From positions 176,318 through 200,088 of the forward strand of contig WELB01000034.1 of NCBI GenBank assembly GCA_009602725.1: 23,771 nucleotides of DNA. The letters are read 5' to 3'. The position numbers and the translations under genes were made by a program. Origin of the DNA: Spirogloea muscicola (Eukaryota > Streptophyta > Zygnematophyceae > Spirogloeales > Spirogloeaceae). The notes below the pieces were generated by a model. That model saw only the letters and a list, made by a program, of their open reading frames with translations. It made no database searches and was not told where the DNA came from. The first letter of the stretch is position 1; each line of letters opens with the position of its first letter. Of the stretch, positions 1 through 10,480 are shown piece by piece.

Positions 1-97
1 CGCGGTCCGCGGCCTGCGCTGCCCTGCAGGCGGCCGAGGCTTGGCCCCACCGCCGTCGCCGCGGCCGCCGCCGCCCTCAGGTCCTTCAGCCAAGACC
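1..97 (+). promoter_or_regulatory. 5' leader of the bZIP gene, cut by the window edge
   Basis: This very GC-rich stretch lies directly before the bZIP start codon at 98 and includes CCG/GCC runs around 50-76. It is probably 5' UTR and/or proximal promoter. No TATA box or other site can be named with confidence, and the transcription start may lie outside the window. Confidence 0.4.
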
Positions 98-2896
98 ATG
101 GGCACCACCGAGGGCGCCACGCCGCTCAAGACCAAGGTGCGAGCTTGCGGCGCCGCCGCAGCGCCACCAAGCAGGCAGCGCGGAACGCGCCGCGATGTCC
201 GGCTGCCGCGGCGCTGGTCCGTGGCCGCCTGGCGCTGGCCCGCCGCACGGTCTTGGTCCATAGGAAAGGCATGGCAAGGTTGCCTTGCAGGCCAGCACTC
301 GTTGATGCTCCAGTGAAGCGCCGCGCCTCAGACAGCCGCCATGAGTCAGGGCGGTGTCCTAGCGTCCACTGCGTGCGTCGGTGTCGCAGCCTCTGCCAGC
401 ACCGCTCTGGGAGCTGCTGCCGCAGCCTTCGTCTGCGGTCTAGCCTGGCAGGCTATTGCCGCGTGCCGATAGATCTGACTGCCAAGGGGCTGGCGGCCTT
501 GCCGCATGCGCAGCAGGACCAGCCGGTGCCGAGCCAGAGCGGCTATCCGCTCGAGTGGAACGCCGCCTTCCAGGTACGGCACGCGCCTGTTGCTTCAGCT
601 GGTCAAGATGATGCTGGCCGGCCGCACGTCGACCAGGCCGCCGCTGCCTGCTCGATCGTAGACGGGGCGCTGCACTGACAGCAGGCCCTCAGCGCTGCGA
701 ACGCAGGCGTACTATGGGCAAGGCGGACAGCCGCCGCCCGCCTACTATCCGCCGCCGCCGCCAGGCGGCACGCCACAGGGCCACCCGTACATGGCCTGGA
801 GCGGCCAGGTTACACCAACCCCGCTTGCCGCCCTGCTGCCGCCAACATCGCGTCTTTGTCAGTGGGCGGCACTGCCAGCCAGCAGCCGCCGCCTCTCGTT
901 GTTGCTGTCTTCTGCCCATGCGCCAGCCCTCAAGCGCCAGCTCTGATGCGCAGCACATGATGCCGCCTTATGGAACGCCGCCGCCTCCCTATGGCGGCAT
1001 GTACCCGCCGGGCGGGATGTACGGCCCGCCACAGATGCCACCGGTATAGTCGAGTAGCTGGCCATGCTTAATCCCACCAAGCTCAGGCCCCTGCTGTGAA
1101 GCGACAACTGCTAGGCAACGACGGCTGCTAGCGGCCGTCGCCTGATGCTGGTGCTGTGTTGTCTGCTGTGAAGTTTGGGATGCCAGGCCCCGGGCCCTCC
1201 AGCGCCGATCCTGCAGCTGCGGCGGCGATGAAGGTGCCTCCCGCGCAGCCCCCGCAGCCGCACCGCCCCCCATGGCCATGCTCGATGCTCGCGGCTGAGG
1301 TGCGGACTCCAAGGTAGACGCAGGTGCTCACGCTCACTTCGCGTCCTGCTGCAGCCCCAGAGTGCGTCAGAGCCTGAGGAGACCAAGGCTGCAGTGAAGG
1401 ACAAGGCCGGGGTCAAGCCCGGCAGCGGCGGCAGCGGCGGCGGCGGCGGCGGCGGCAAGGCTGCGGGGGTGGCAGCCACAGTCTCGCCATCGCAGGCCAA
1501 GTCGGGCGTCACGCTGGCCAACAACGGCGCGCTGGCTGTTGGGTGAGGCCGCTGCAGTGCCAACAGCAATTGCAGTGCCCGTGTTTGCCTCTGCTCTACT
1601 GGTAGCGCACATGCCATGAGCAGCTCAGCGGCCATGCTCAGGCGGGCCCCCTCCTTTGGCAATGGCAGCCAGAGTGCAGATGAGGACTCGGAGGACTCCG
1701 ACGACGATGACGGCGATGACAGCAGCGGCCCAAACGTGAGCACAGCACCACCGCGCAGTATCGCGCATGAGCTACCGCTTCTCCATGTGTCGTGATCTAA
1801 CACAGCCCGAGCCCAAGCCAAGCTCATGCTACCGTTGTCATCATTGCTACTGCAGATGGGGGACAAGGCAGCATACAGTCAGCTGCTTGCTGAAGGTCAG
1901 TTGGCTTCACTTGTAGTTGGCAGCTGAGTGGCTGCGGCTCGCAGGAGTCGCTTCTGCTCACAGTGGAAGCTTCATGTGGGCGAGGTATCGTCCGTTGCTG
2001 TCTCATGTTCGGTCAGGGATGTGCATGCAGGCGGTAAAGGTGGCGGGCTCGGCATGGGGATGGAGTACTGGCATGCAGGCAGTGGTGGCGGCAGTGGCGT
2101 CATCAGTGGCGGCGGCGGCGGCGATGGCGGTGGCGGGGGTGGCAAGAAGCGGGGACCAGGCGGCGGTGGCATGGGGCAGAACATGCCACCTGAGCTCTGG
2201 CTTCAGGTGCTCGCCGCCGTCCTTGCGGCGTCCACGGCCAGTGGCCCTTGCCTTGTTCCACTTGCACTTAGCCTGAATGTCGCTTCCGGAGTCTCGGCAA
2301 TGCACTGTGTCCTGTCCCTGATGGCAGTGAGCTCTGTCATCATGCTGTCTGTTGCCTACGGCGGCTTAGGACGAGCGCGAGGTGAAGCGGCAACGGCGAA
2401 AGCAGTCCAACCGGGAGAGTGCGCGGCGCTCACGGCTGCGCAAGCAGGCAGAGTGTGAGGAGCTGGCGCAGCGGGTAGACACGCTCAATGGGGAGAATGT
2501 GCAGTTGCGGGCCGAGCTTGTGCGCCTCAACGACGAGTGCCGCAAGCTCACGCAGGACAATACGTCCATACAGGTTGCGATTTTCCCTCTAACTAGCTGA
2601 GTGTGCCGCGCTTCCTTGACGAGCTTACGTCGTTGTAAATTTATGCAAAAGCTGGCTTTCAATATATGTCAGTGGCTTTCTAATGTACATCGGTGGTCTG
2701 TCGCTGTGAACAAGTACAGGAGCGCTTGAGCAGCCTCAGGAAGCAGCCTCAGGATGCAGTGCAGCTACATGGCGGCTCCTCACACCAGGCGACAGACGAT
2801 GCGGCGGCAGAAAAGGCCGGTGCAGTGGAGGCAGCAAACAATGGCAACGAGGCGGGGCTGGCCGGCGCCTCAGATGAGAGCCCAGCTGGGGATTGA
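98..2896 (+). CDS. GBF: G-box-binding-factor-type bZIP transcription factor (MFMR + bZIP), spliced
   Basis: This is a nuclear DNA-binding regulator; the family binds ACGT-core sites (G-box) as dimers. The spliced protein is 419 aa. It starts MGTTEG, like plant GBF proteins. Residues about 14-117 form a Pro/Tyr/Gly-rich region like the multifunctional mosaic region (MFMR) of GBFs, including AYYGQGG (34-40), HPYMAW and HMMPPYGTP (68-76). An acidic Ser/Asp stretch covers about 195-219 and a Gly-rich stretch 236-280. The basic region begins [20 protein letters not shown] at 294 and shows the N-x7-R signature (N307, R315). Leucines at 325, 332, 339, 346 and 353 form a five-heptad zipper. The C-terminus is hydrophilic and Ala/Gly-rich. 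Length and layout match plant GBFs, which are around 300-400 aa. The bZIP assignment is certain. The GBF subgroup rests on the MFMR-like N-terminus and the near-identical basic region. The regulated genes are unknown. Confidence 0.92.
1421..1456 (+). repeat. In-frame GGC/AGC tract coding a Gly-Ser run in the bZIP
   Basis: Twelve consecutive codons (GGC with two AGC) encode a Gly/Ser run inside coding exon 6. It is a codon microsatellite that could vary in length between strains without shifting the frame. It probably encodes a flexible linker. Confidence 0.85.
2079..2148 (+). repeat. Gly-rich GGC/GGT coding tract just before the bZIP domain
   Basis: Coding exon 9 (2031-2206) contains a dense run of GGC/GGT/AGT codons, giving a Gly-rich segment broken by VIS and D and ending in KKRGPGGGG. 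It lies between the acidic region and the basic DNA-binding region, so it probably acts as a flexible linker. Confidence 0.75.
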
Positions 2897-3555
2897 CCAT
2901 CCCACGGTGCCGCATTGGCCGGGCGCTGGCGGGGCCCGACAAAGTTGCTTTGTTGTCAAATTCCATTCACCGATTGGTCATGGTGCTGCAGCATCACATG
3001 TCCAGCGACTCCCACCCTTGCAGCTCCGATGCGTCCGTGCCGTGGCACAGCTGTTCTGTCCATCACCTTTTCCCCTGTGCCGCGGTGACCACAAACCTCG
3101 AGCACAAGGGCCGGCATGCCGCCGCCCGCCCTTAATTTCGTTGCCTTAAAGACACTTCTGTACAGAGCTTCTCTTGCACCCTAGCAACAGAACACCACCA
3201 ACTGCAATTGTTGGACTCTCCACTTCATTTTACACACTGGGTATGCAGCGAGGGGATCGTGCTTGTACTGTCCCCCCCGCAGCGCGACCCTCTGTGGCAA
3301 TTTGCCTCGTGTATTGGCTTTGCCAGACAGCGCCACCCAAGTCTGCTGCTGCAGCAAATCTTGTCTAGACAACCTGCTCACATATCCGTGGGCAGCTACT
3401 GAGAAGCAGCTACTCAGTGCCTTGTGCTTTGTTGTTCCTACTGGGAAGGGGTATGCACAAGTGGGTTACGTGGCAGGCTGTCAAGTAGAACAGCAGTTCT
3501 GGCAAGTACAGTGCTGCTTGCTACTGACTGGGCCGCAAGATGGTATTTGTTGGTA
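2897..3555. other. Convergent 3' spacer between bZIP and CCT1
   Basis: This 659-bp stretch separates the bZIP stop from the CCT1 stop and should hold both 3' UTRs. The open frames inside it are short, lack recognisable domains and overlap each other in several frames. No RNA gene or mobile element was recognised. Confidence 0.6.
3230..3234 (-). terminator. Candidate TGTAA polyadenylation signal for CCT1
   Basis: Read on the minus strand this is TGTAA, the poly(A) signal commonly used in chlorophyte algae, about 320 nt after the CCT1 stop. A five-base match is weak evidence, and use of this signal in this organism is assumed. Confidence 0.25.
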
Positions 3556-6500
3556 TCAGTAATCTTCCTCAGGCCCAGTCTCCTCTTTGTGTAGCCTGAC
3601 AATGTCGTCAATCCGCAGGACCGTGATTGCTGCCTCTGTCGCAAACTAGACAACATGAGCTTGAAAAGGGTGTCAGTTACAATGTTGACATGGTGTTATA
3701 ACAGGAGTCAAGTTTTCTCTTGGAGACACCCCAAGTTACTCTTGTGGATGGAGCAACAAATTCAAGGGTCCAAGCAACCCTGCCAAGCCGCCAAAATCTC
3801 CTGAAGCTTGCACAGAGAGTGGCCCTGGCCCCAACCTGGATGATCTTCACTTTGCTCATGGCAGGCTCAATAACGCCAGCACTGAGGTTGTCTCGAATAA
3901 CGCCATTGACGAGGTCAAGACCAGATCTGGGCGCAGGGTGCAGCAATGGCCAAGCTATCAGTAAAGGGTAAGCTGCATGGATTCGAGCTATTATGGAGTT
4001 GCTTTGCATCCCTGTCCTGTCTAGGCATGATTTGCAATGTCATGTAAAAGGCGGCTACGATGGAGCTGCACTAGCAGCCTCGTAGGACCTGTAGCTCACC
4101 CTGACAGGTGCTGCCGATCCGCCTTGGTCTGAGCCATGTGGTGGTATGCCCGGAGCTTCGCCACCAGCTCCGTGGCGTCCTTAGCAGCATTCACCGCAAG
4201 GATCTGCTCCAGTTGCATAAGCACGGCCAGTGCCAAACAAGCATTGCTCAGAACCACCACACGTCAGCAACTTTGTGCATCTGCGCACACCAGGCTGATG
4301 GTTCTCTGCAGCCTAGTCAATGCAGACGGTCACCTTAGGGATGACAAGGAGGGCCTCTGCAAACTCGGCGATTGCGAGCTGTTCCCTCGACCCCAGCGTT
4401 GTTGCCAGATTCTCGAGGTACACGGAAAGGGCAGCCTCTACGGCACCGCCGCCAGCCACAACCTGCTCCCGAAGGCCCAACTCATGCCATGGTCAAGAAG
4501 TCCTTCAGCAGAAATGCATGTGAGATGAGGGTTGCACCTGCTACAGTTCTGCGACAGATTCTTTCGTTGACATGCTTGGAGGTTAGATGCAGAAGACCAG
4601 GCATTGTGCCGCACCAAATTTGACTCCAGTGTGCGCTTGACTATACAGATGGAGTCATGCACAGAACGCTCCATCTCGTCCACCATGTGGTCGTTGGCGC
4701 CTCGCAGCAGGATGGACACCTGAGAGCCGAGCGAAGGCATCAGGTCGACACAACACTGCACAGGATTGTTTAGCTCTCTGCACAGCCTTCATCCAGATGA
4801 AAGTCTCTCAGCGAGGACGAAGAGCTGACCGCTCTGGAGCTCTTGAGGCCTTTGATCATGAGTACGTCATCGTCCGCCACGCGCTCCTCAACGACCTCCT
4901 CGGCCATGCCAAGGAAGGATGGGTCGAATGATTCCCCTCCCTCCATGTCTGCCAAAGTGAGCACCTGACCAAGTTCACTTTGACACGCTTCTTCAGATGC
5001 TTACTGCAATACACATGGTAATGCTATCGCCACAACCATGGCTGCTTGCCTCGAGAAGGCCAGCAAAGGGAGGCTATTGCCATGATAGAAGCAGTTCACC
5101 AAGAATCAACGGCATGCATAGTTCGTCCACAAACGCCCCACATTGTGTCAGCAGGCAACGCCCTCTGAAAGGACTTTGGACGACTCACCGGCGTCGCCCC
5201 TGACGCCTTAGCAATGCGCCGCAAGTCCTCTTTGCCCACTCTTCTAGCTGCAAGTGCTCCGGCCTCCACAAAGTACTGGAGAAATTGAGCTGCCGCAAGG
5301 AGTCAAGCACCATGTCTAGCTTGGCTATGGCAAAGCAGTCGGTTGACAACATTAGCAGTCTGCTGCAGCACCTTAAGCGCCATGTCATCGATGCCCTTTG
5401 TCGTGAGAATGACATTGGCTCCTGCCTTCATTATCTTCTCAATCCTCTCCTTTGTGATGTCCGCCTCTCTGGTGCCTCAAGATAAGCACCGGAGCGAACA
5501 GTCAGCAGCCAATAGCAGAAGAAGCACAGCATCCAGATTCGTCTCTATTGGGTACTCCAAAAGCTTATGCATCTTTCGCATCAGTCAGTGGCAGAACCGC
5601 TCTGGCAACACTGAGAAAAGTCACAAATGCAACTCTATTGCAATGAGTGCTTATGTAAGGGGAGCCTTGGCCAAAGAGAAGATTTTCAGCTCACTACCTG
5701 TCTCGTATTCTCTCAAGCTCCTTGGGGTCGTTGACGAGGACCTGCACGCCCATCTGCATCTTGGTCTTCTGCAGGTTGAAGTCGAGGCAGGCAATCCTTG
5801 CAGGGCTGACGTGCGTGGGCATTCCTTGAGAGGCCCGGGCCATATTTAGCGCATAGCCGTTCAGCAGCACGCTCTCCTTGGCAGACTTGCCGTGCGCCTT
5901 GAGGATGTTGACTGACTGCAGCCACGCAGCCTCACAACAGGGCGTCAGCTACTTGGGGCTTTGCTCCTTGCTAAACAGTGCCGAAGTTTGCCAAGCCCCC
6001 GTGGCAACAACAGGAGGCGGTGCTCCGCAGGCTTTGCCTTTCAACAAACTTGCTGACTCCATGCTCTGATTTCTGGCCCTGTGTTCTGAACCCTGAATCA
6101 GCGGCTGTGGAAGCCCAAAGGAGCTAGGCCCCCAGCCCAGACTGGGCACAGCACTTCTGAGTCCATCCTGACCCCTCCAGAGTCAAACACACCTTGATGG
6201 GATATCGGACCTCTCCTTTCTCGTTTGTCATCTTCACCGCTTGCACCGCATCGACCACCTGCAAGCACATCGCACAGCAGACAGGCCAAGCCGTCAGGGG
6301 AGGTGGGCAGCAGGCTGGCCGGCAACTCTTCCAGCACCTTGGGGCAGAGTGGCTCACGATCTTGGCAAAGTGGTCGGCATTGTCGCCGATGATCTTGGAG
6401 GACATGCTCGTCTTGGCGGAATTGAGGAGCACCTCCTTGCCCAACTTCTCCACCTGGTCACAGGTGGCACAGGTGGGAAGTGTCAAGGCCAGCGCTCCCT

Positions 6501-7609
6501 CCTGGGTGACTTGCGGCTTGGTGCAATAGAGCACGATGAGGTGTGCACGATCTGGCGTTCCAGCTATGAAGATGGAAAGATGTTGTGGGTGGGGCCTGTC
6601 ACCTTGATCGACAGCTTCTCCTCAATGTACTTGCAAGACTCGCGCATGGCTAGCTGCTCCAAGGCGCGCAAGTGAGCATGCCCCAATGAGCAGCAAAACA
6701 GACCGGCATGTGCTCGCATGGACCCCACGTCCAGCGCCTAGCCTGCAAAAGGAGGCCTGAACACTGCAGCGCCATCATAGCCATTCGAAGAGACTCACCC
6801 GGTAACCGCTAATGATGGACGTCGGATGGATCTTGTTCCGCACGAGGTCGTTGGCCCTCTGCCACGCCCACCTCGCAGCACAAGCCATACATGCAGCCAT
6901 CACACTCATGCAGAGCCCAGGAGGTGGGTGGTCAGATCAGCCACGCTGGAGGAGGTCCTCCTCTCCTCCGAATGTGGACGTAGCCTGCACGCAAGCGGAG
7001 CTTGGCGGCCCACCTTGAGAAGCTCTGCCGCGACAATGACGACTGAGGTCGTGCCATCCCCGACCTCACGGTCCTGCAGCTCCGCCAGCTCCACGAGCAC
7101 CTGCCGGCACCGTGAGCATGCGCAGAATGCGCTCGCACAGTCATCGGGCAGCGGAGGGAGGCTGGCTTGTGGCGCCTGGCGACGGTGGCACAGTGAGCTG
7201 AGCCGCAGACGCCTGCCCTTAAAATGACGCTTACAAGAGCTCGCCACCACCCAGGTGCGGAATGCGACACATGCATTCACGCAGCTCGCTGCTGCGCAGA
7301 GGGACGAGCGTGGAGCTCGTGGGTCATGCGACAGGCCGTGCTGGGAAGAGCGGGGGCCAGACCTTGGCGGCCGGGTGCTCGACCTCGAGCTGTTTCAGGA
7401 TGGTTGCGCCGTCGTTGGTGATCGTCACGTCGCCAATGTCGTCCACCAGCATCTGCGCCCCGAGGCGGCCGCCGTGAGCGGGCAACGCCGAGGCGGCCCT
7501 CCCCGACATAGGCGACGCGCCCAGGGCCAGCGAGGGCAGACCTTGTCCAGGCCCAGCGGCCCCAGCGAGCTCTTGACTATGTTGGCGATGGCCTGGCACG
7601 CCATCACTG

Positions 7610-7640
<31 letters not shown>

Positions 7641-7800
7641 GCGCCGCCGCGTTAGGCCGGCTGCTCTGCGGCAAGAGGCGCCGCTCGGCGCCAAGGCGGC
7701 GCCGCCAAGCCCGGCGCGCGGGCTCTCCCCTACCGTTCTGCGTGCGCACGTCCTGCCCGGTCTGCCGCTCGCCCGAGATCTCCAGCGCTTGACCCGCCAT
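3556..7800 (-). CDS. CCT1: T-complex protein 1 subunit alpha (CCT1/TCP-1 alpha), spliced
   Basis: This is a subunit of the cytosolic group II chaperonin TRiC/CCT, the ATP-driven double-ring chamber that folds actin, tubulin and other proteins. The spliced protein is 545 aa, the usual length for plant CCT1. It begins [20 protein letters not shown]. All three TCP-1 signatures are present: [11 protein letters not shown] (34-44), [11 protein letters not shown] in the following exon, and [10 protein letters not shown] (83-92), which holds the GDGTT nucleotide-binding motif at 88-92. Further alpha-subunit hallmarks are [59 protein letters not shown], and GLDLVNG with [14 protein letters not shown] near the end. 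It ends EETGPEEDY. The alpha rather than another CCT subunit is indicated by these alpha-specific blocks throughout. No frame breaks were seen. The start at 7800 is preferred because it gives the family's N-terminal length, although the frame stays open upstream. Confidence 0.96.
3556..7800 (-). other. CCT1: Exon structure of CCT1 (17 coding exons)
   Basis: Coding exons in transcript order on the minus strand: 7800-7734, 7606-7542, 7452-7363, 7100-7014, 6858-6799, 6653-6603, 6453-6358, 6258-6193, 5915-5698, 5468-5372, 5275-5189, 4964-4830, 4719-4615, 4462-4334, 4203-4100, 3926-3836, 3645-3556 (stop TGA). They total 1638 nt. Every junction is GT-AG, keeps phase and restores the continuous CCT1 protein. 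The longest intron is between exons 8 and 9 (277 nt). Confidence 0.92.
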
Positions 7801-7925
7801 GGCCGCCGCCGCCGCCGCCGCGGCGGGCGGGAGGGCCGCCCGTGGAAGCCGGCGGCANGTCGCCGCCGCCGCCGCCGCCGCCGCGGCGGCCGGGAGGGCC
7901 GCCCGAGGAAGCCGGCGGCAAAGCC
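7801..7925 (-). repeat. Tandem duplication rich in GCC/CGG triplets abutting the CCT1 start, with one N
   Basis: Two near-identical units of about 60 bp (roughly 7801-7857 and 7862-7920) each hold a long GCC run, then GCGGCGG, GGGAGGGCCGCCCG and GAAGCCGGCGGCA. The single ambiguous base of the window (N at 7858) sits at the junction. On the CCT1 strand this is the immediate 5' leader. Read in frame with CCT1 it would encode two poly-Ala blocks. It is probably 5' UTR/promoter. The N suggests the copy number may be an assembly uncertainty. Confidence 0.85.
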
Positions 7926-8307
7926 GGGGCAGAGGCTGCTGCGGGCCTCGGAGGAAGGCAGGGTTCTGACGGGGTTTTAGGAACACTGGGGACAGTAACC
8001 ATGCATAATTTCCGAGCGAGCAGTGTCTGCGAGCTGGCCTCTGTCCACTCTTATCCCCCCCCTTTGCATAGGGCTTCCTTTTACGTAGCCCTAGTTTCTG
8101 CACTAGCTTTTGCCTGAACAGTATTGGCTGATATTGGCTTTCTGTTTACGCACACGGCGCGCCTTTTCCACTTTCTCCTCATTGGCTTGGCCTTCCACAT
8201 CCTTCGCATCCTCCTGGGAAAAGGAGCAAGCGCGGCCAGATTAACTGGTGGCTGGGAGAGGCCAGCCCAAAGGAATGGTAAAGCTGTCAATCGTCGTGAG
8301 CACCCCA

Positions 8308-8412
8308 ATTGACCATTCTTACCGGGCTGGCACTTCCCGCTGCTGGTCCTTGTTCCATGCGGGCTGGGCTCTCACAGCCCTTGCCCCCATTGGAAGAGCC
8401 ACTTCTTCTTCT
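8308..8412 (+). repeat. Dispersed repeat, plus-strand copies A and A'
   Basis: The first copy (from 8308) carries GACCATTCTT followed by GGGCTGGC. The second (8361-8412) carries GGGCTGGGCTCTCACAGCCC, then TTGCCCCCATTGGAAGAGCC and ACTTCTTCTTCTTC. The second is strikingly similar to the reverse complement of 10408-10480. The sequence is non-coding and the family is unnamed. Confidence 0.6.
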
Positions 8413-8760
8413 TCACAGCCATCGCCTTACTTTGAAAGGACTGTGTAAGCTGGTTTCCCCCCCTTTGCAGCTGCTGACTAGGGGTCACTGAGCAGGCTAC
8501 CTTAGTGCTTTCTACACTCTCCGACTCCTTTGGACCTTGCGCACTCTGGCTCCAGCGTTCCCTTGTTTTGTCACCGCACTTGCAGGCAGCCCGCGCGTTG
8601 GCTGCTGCTTCTGGGTCTCTGCGTGGTGACACTTTCCGGCTGCAAGCCTATCTGACTTGCAGCTGCTGGCTAGGCGTAGTTTAGCACCCAGTCGTTGTAG
8701 CCAGTTGCGTGGATTTTTAGGTTTGCGCTTTTGGCCCCTTTTGGGCCTTGTCACTTGTGT

Positions 8761-8800
8761 TTTTGGCTGGCCTTTCACAGCCATTGGCCCCTCCTGTACT
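8761..8800 (+). repeat. Dispersed repeat, plus-strand copy F
   Basis: It reads TTTTGGCTGGCCTTTCACAG followed by CCATTGGCCCCTCC, sharing the GGCTGG...TCACAGCC core with the copies at 8361 and 9061. Confidence 0.5.
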
Positions 8801-9060
8801 TGGCCACTCAGGCCCTCCATCACTCACTACACACTCCATTCCTTCCTGAGAAGCTCAATCTGGACCTTGTTCACTAGGCTTTCTACATATCTATGGTATA
8901 TGTGGTAGTGTAAGTGGCTTCACTTGAGAGATTCCTTCCTTATCGCTCCATTGCCGTGGGCCTTCTCGCCCAACTCGGTCAACCACTTACAGGAAGGTCC
9001 ATGCGTGAGGTTGCTGTTTCGACAATCCGCTCAGTCCTCTCGGACTTTCAACCTTGACCT

Positions 9061-9090
9061 ATGGGTTGGCCTTTCACAGCAATGCCTCTG
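9061..9090 (+). repeat. Dispersed repeat, plus-strand copy G (diverged)
   Basis: It contains GGTTGGCCTTTCACAGC followed by AATGCCTC, a shorter and more diverged version of the same core. Confidence 0.4.
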
Positions 9091-9240
9091 AATAGATGCT
9101 TCTCCATTGCGGGTGGGGCAGCCAGATCAATCCCTTCTTGAGACTCTTGAGGACTTTGCTTTGCCCAGTGGTTTCTCACTGGGCTGGGCAGGAACTCACA
9201 GCTACAAAATCTCGGAAGCAAGGCGCTTGCACTTCCCCAG

Positions 9241-9320
9241 CACACAGAAAGAAAGTGCTCGCCCATAGAGAAGAGGGGCTGGCAAAGCCAGCCCAGAAAA
9301 GAATTGACAATGTCCACAGC
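9241..9320 (-). repeat. Direct repeat unit R1 (paired with 9488-9564)
   Basis: This unit of about 80 bp shares long identical blocks with 9488-9564, including GCCCATAGAGAAGAGG, then GGCTGGCAAAGCCAGC, then GACAATGTCCA. Positions 9277-9293 form a perfect 7-bp hairpin (GGCTGGC-AAA-GCCAGCC). Its reverse complement shows the ATTCTTTTCTGGGCTGGC arrangement of the wider dispersed family. Confidence 0.85.
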
Positions 9321-9487
9321 CAAAGAAAGAGGAGCCGGAAAAAGGACTACACTACATAACACTGCAAAATACATAGACGATGCAGAGAAAAGCTCAGTAC
9401 CCACGAGTGAGCAACATCAGGTCTGAGTAGCTCGCTGCAGGGAAAGAGGAACTCCGCCGAGACCCAGAGGCGGCGGCCATAGCACGG

Positions 9488-9564
9488 CACACAGAGAAGT
9501 GCGCGCCCATAGAGAAGAGGGGCTGGCAAAGCCAGCTCAAAAAAGAATGGACAATGTCCAAAGC
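9488..9564 (-). repeat. Direct repeat unit R2 (paired with 9241-9320)
   Basis: This is the second copy of R1, starting 247 bp downstream in the same orientation. It differs by a few substitutions and small indels, and its hairpin has lost the outer pairing. The sequence between the two units is not obviously repeated. Confidence 0.85.
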
Positions 9565-10407
9565 GGCACACAGCCACGATGGGAGTAGCCGGTGGACGAC
9601 GCCAGCTGGGCCGCGCAGCCGCCCCAGCCCAATGGGCCGGCGCTGCCAGCCGCGCACGTGGGCGAGTCGCGCTTCCATCAATGATACACGACGACGGCTT
9701 CTCACGTAATATCAGCGGCTGCCAACCGCTCGTAATCGACCGACTTGCCGAGCCACTGACGCCGTCATACCGAGGGCTGGCCCAGTACAGCCAAAGCCGC
9801 TTCGGAAACTCCCGCCCTTCCACCTTGTCGCGTCCGGCGGTGCTCTGCTGCGTCGGCGCCGTCATTCCACAACACTCCGTACAGTCACTTCGGTCTGCGG
9901 CCACCACAGCCAATACCCCTTTTGCGGAGAGGAAGAAAGAGAAGCACTATAATGAAAAAACCGGGCTTCCCATGCGCAATGGACACGTACGGCGGCTACG
10001 GAACGAAGTGGTCTTCCCTCCTCCATCGCCTGGCTCTGCATGTCGATGCCCGCCGACGTAGTCGGGCGGCTAGCTTAGGGCATTCTAGCGTCCCGCAAAC
10101 CATCGTTGCATGCTATAGAATGCGGCTACCATTGAGAGTACAGCGCTCCCAGGCACTTGCAGTACACCAGCGTGCTGCGCGTGCATCAGCCCAGGCTAAT
10201 GGCTTCCGTGGTGGTGGTTTGGGTCCTCAGCTTAGCTTGTCAGATATGCATGTGCACACTCGGGGATATTTAGTGTCCCCTTAGCTAGCTCATTACCCCA
10301 TAACAGGACATCTGTAAGGCTAGAATTGGCCTCCCTTTCAATATCATGCGCACCTTCTCTCTTTTGTCATGGTCGCACTTGATTTACTCTGAGAGCAGCG
10401 CGCGCTC

Positions 10408-10480
10408 CTCAGAAGAAGAAGTGAGCTCTTCCTAATGGGCGGGGGTTGCAGGAAGCCAGCCCAGAAAGGTTGGAGAAGGT
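10408..10480 (-). repeat. Dispersed repeat, minus-strand copy D
   Basis: It begins CTCAGAAGAAGAAGTGAGCT and runs through CTTCCTAATGGGCGGGGG to GGAAGCCAGCCCAGAAAGG. It aligns with the reverse complement of 8361-8412 and with 10771-10838 over most of its length. Confidence 0.65.

Larger units (their letters stand above)
98..2896 (+). other. GBF: Exon structure of the bZIP gene (11 coding exons)
   Basis: Coding exons: 98-136, 514-573, 707-808, 954-1043, 1174-1233, 1361-1542, 1606-1735, 1856-1895, 2031-2206, 2370-2573, 2720-2896 (stop TGA at 2894-2896). They total 1260 nt and all introns are GT-AG. The joins were chosen by reading-frame phase and by similarity to the GBF layout. The least certain parts are exon 5 (1174-1233), placed mainly because it is open, in phase and has a T-rich acceptor, and the exact acceptors of exons 2 and 6, where a second AG lies 3 nt and 6 nt away. 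The bZIP exon (2370-2573) and the last exon are secure. Confidence 0.8.

Noticed and set aside
7324-8103. Open frame extending CCT1 upstream through the GCC repeat to about 8103
   Set aside because: CCT1 proteins start about 15 residues before [13 protein letters not shown], which the ATG at 7800 provides. The upstream part is poly-Ala and low complexity, and the frame crosses the N.
9655-9660. CACGTG G-box in the CCT1-MKK3 spacer, tempting as a target of the neighbouring GBF-type bZIP
   Set aside because: A single hexamer is expected by chance every few kilobases, and another lies inside an ISA2 exon (17651-17656). There is no supporting context.
9347-9913. Minus-strand open frame of 188 codons in the CCT1-MKK3 spacer
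   Set aside because: No domain was recognised. It runs through the R1/R2 repeat area, and the two repeat copies give similar peptides only because the DNA is duplicated.
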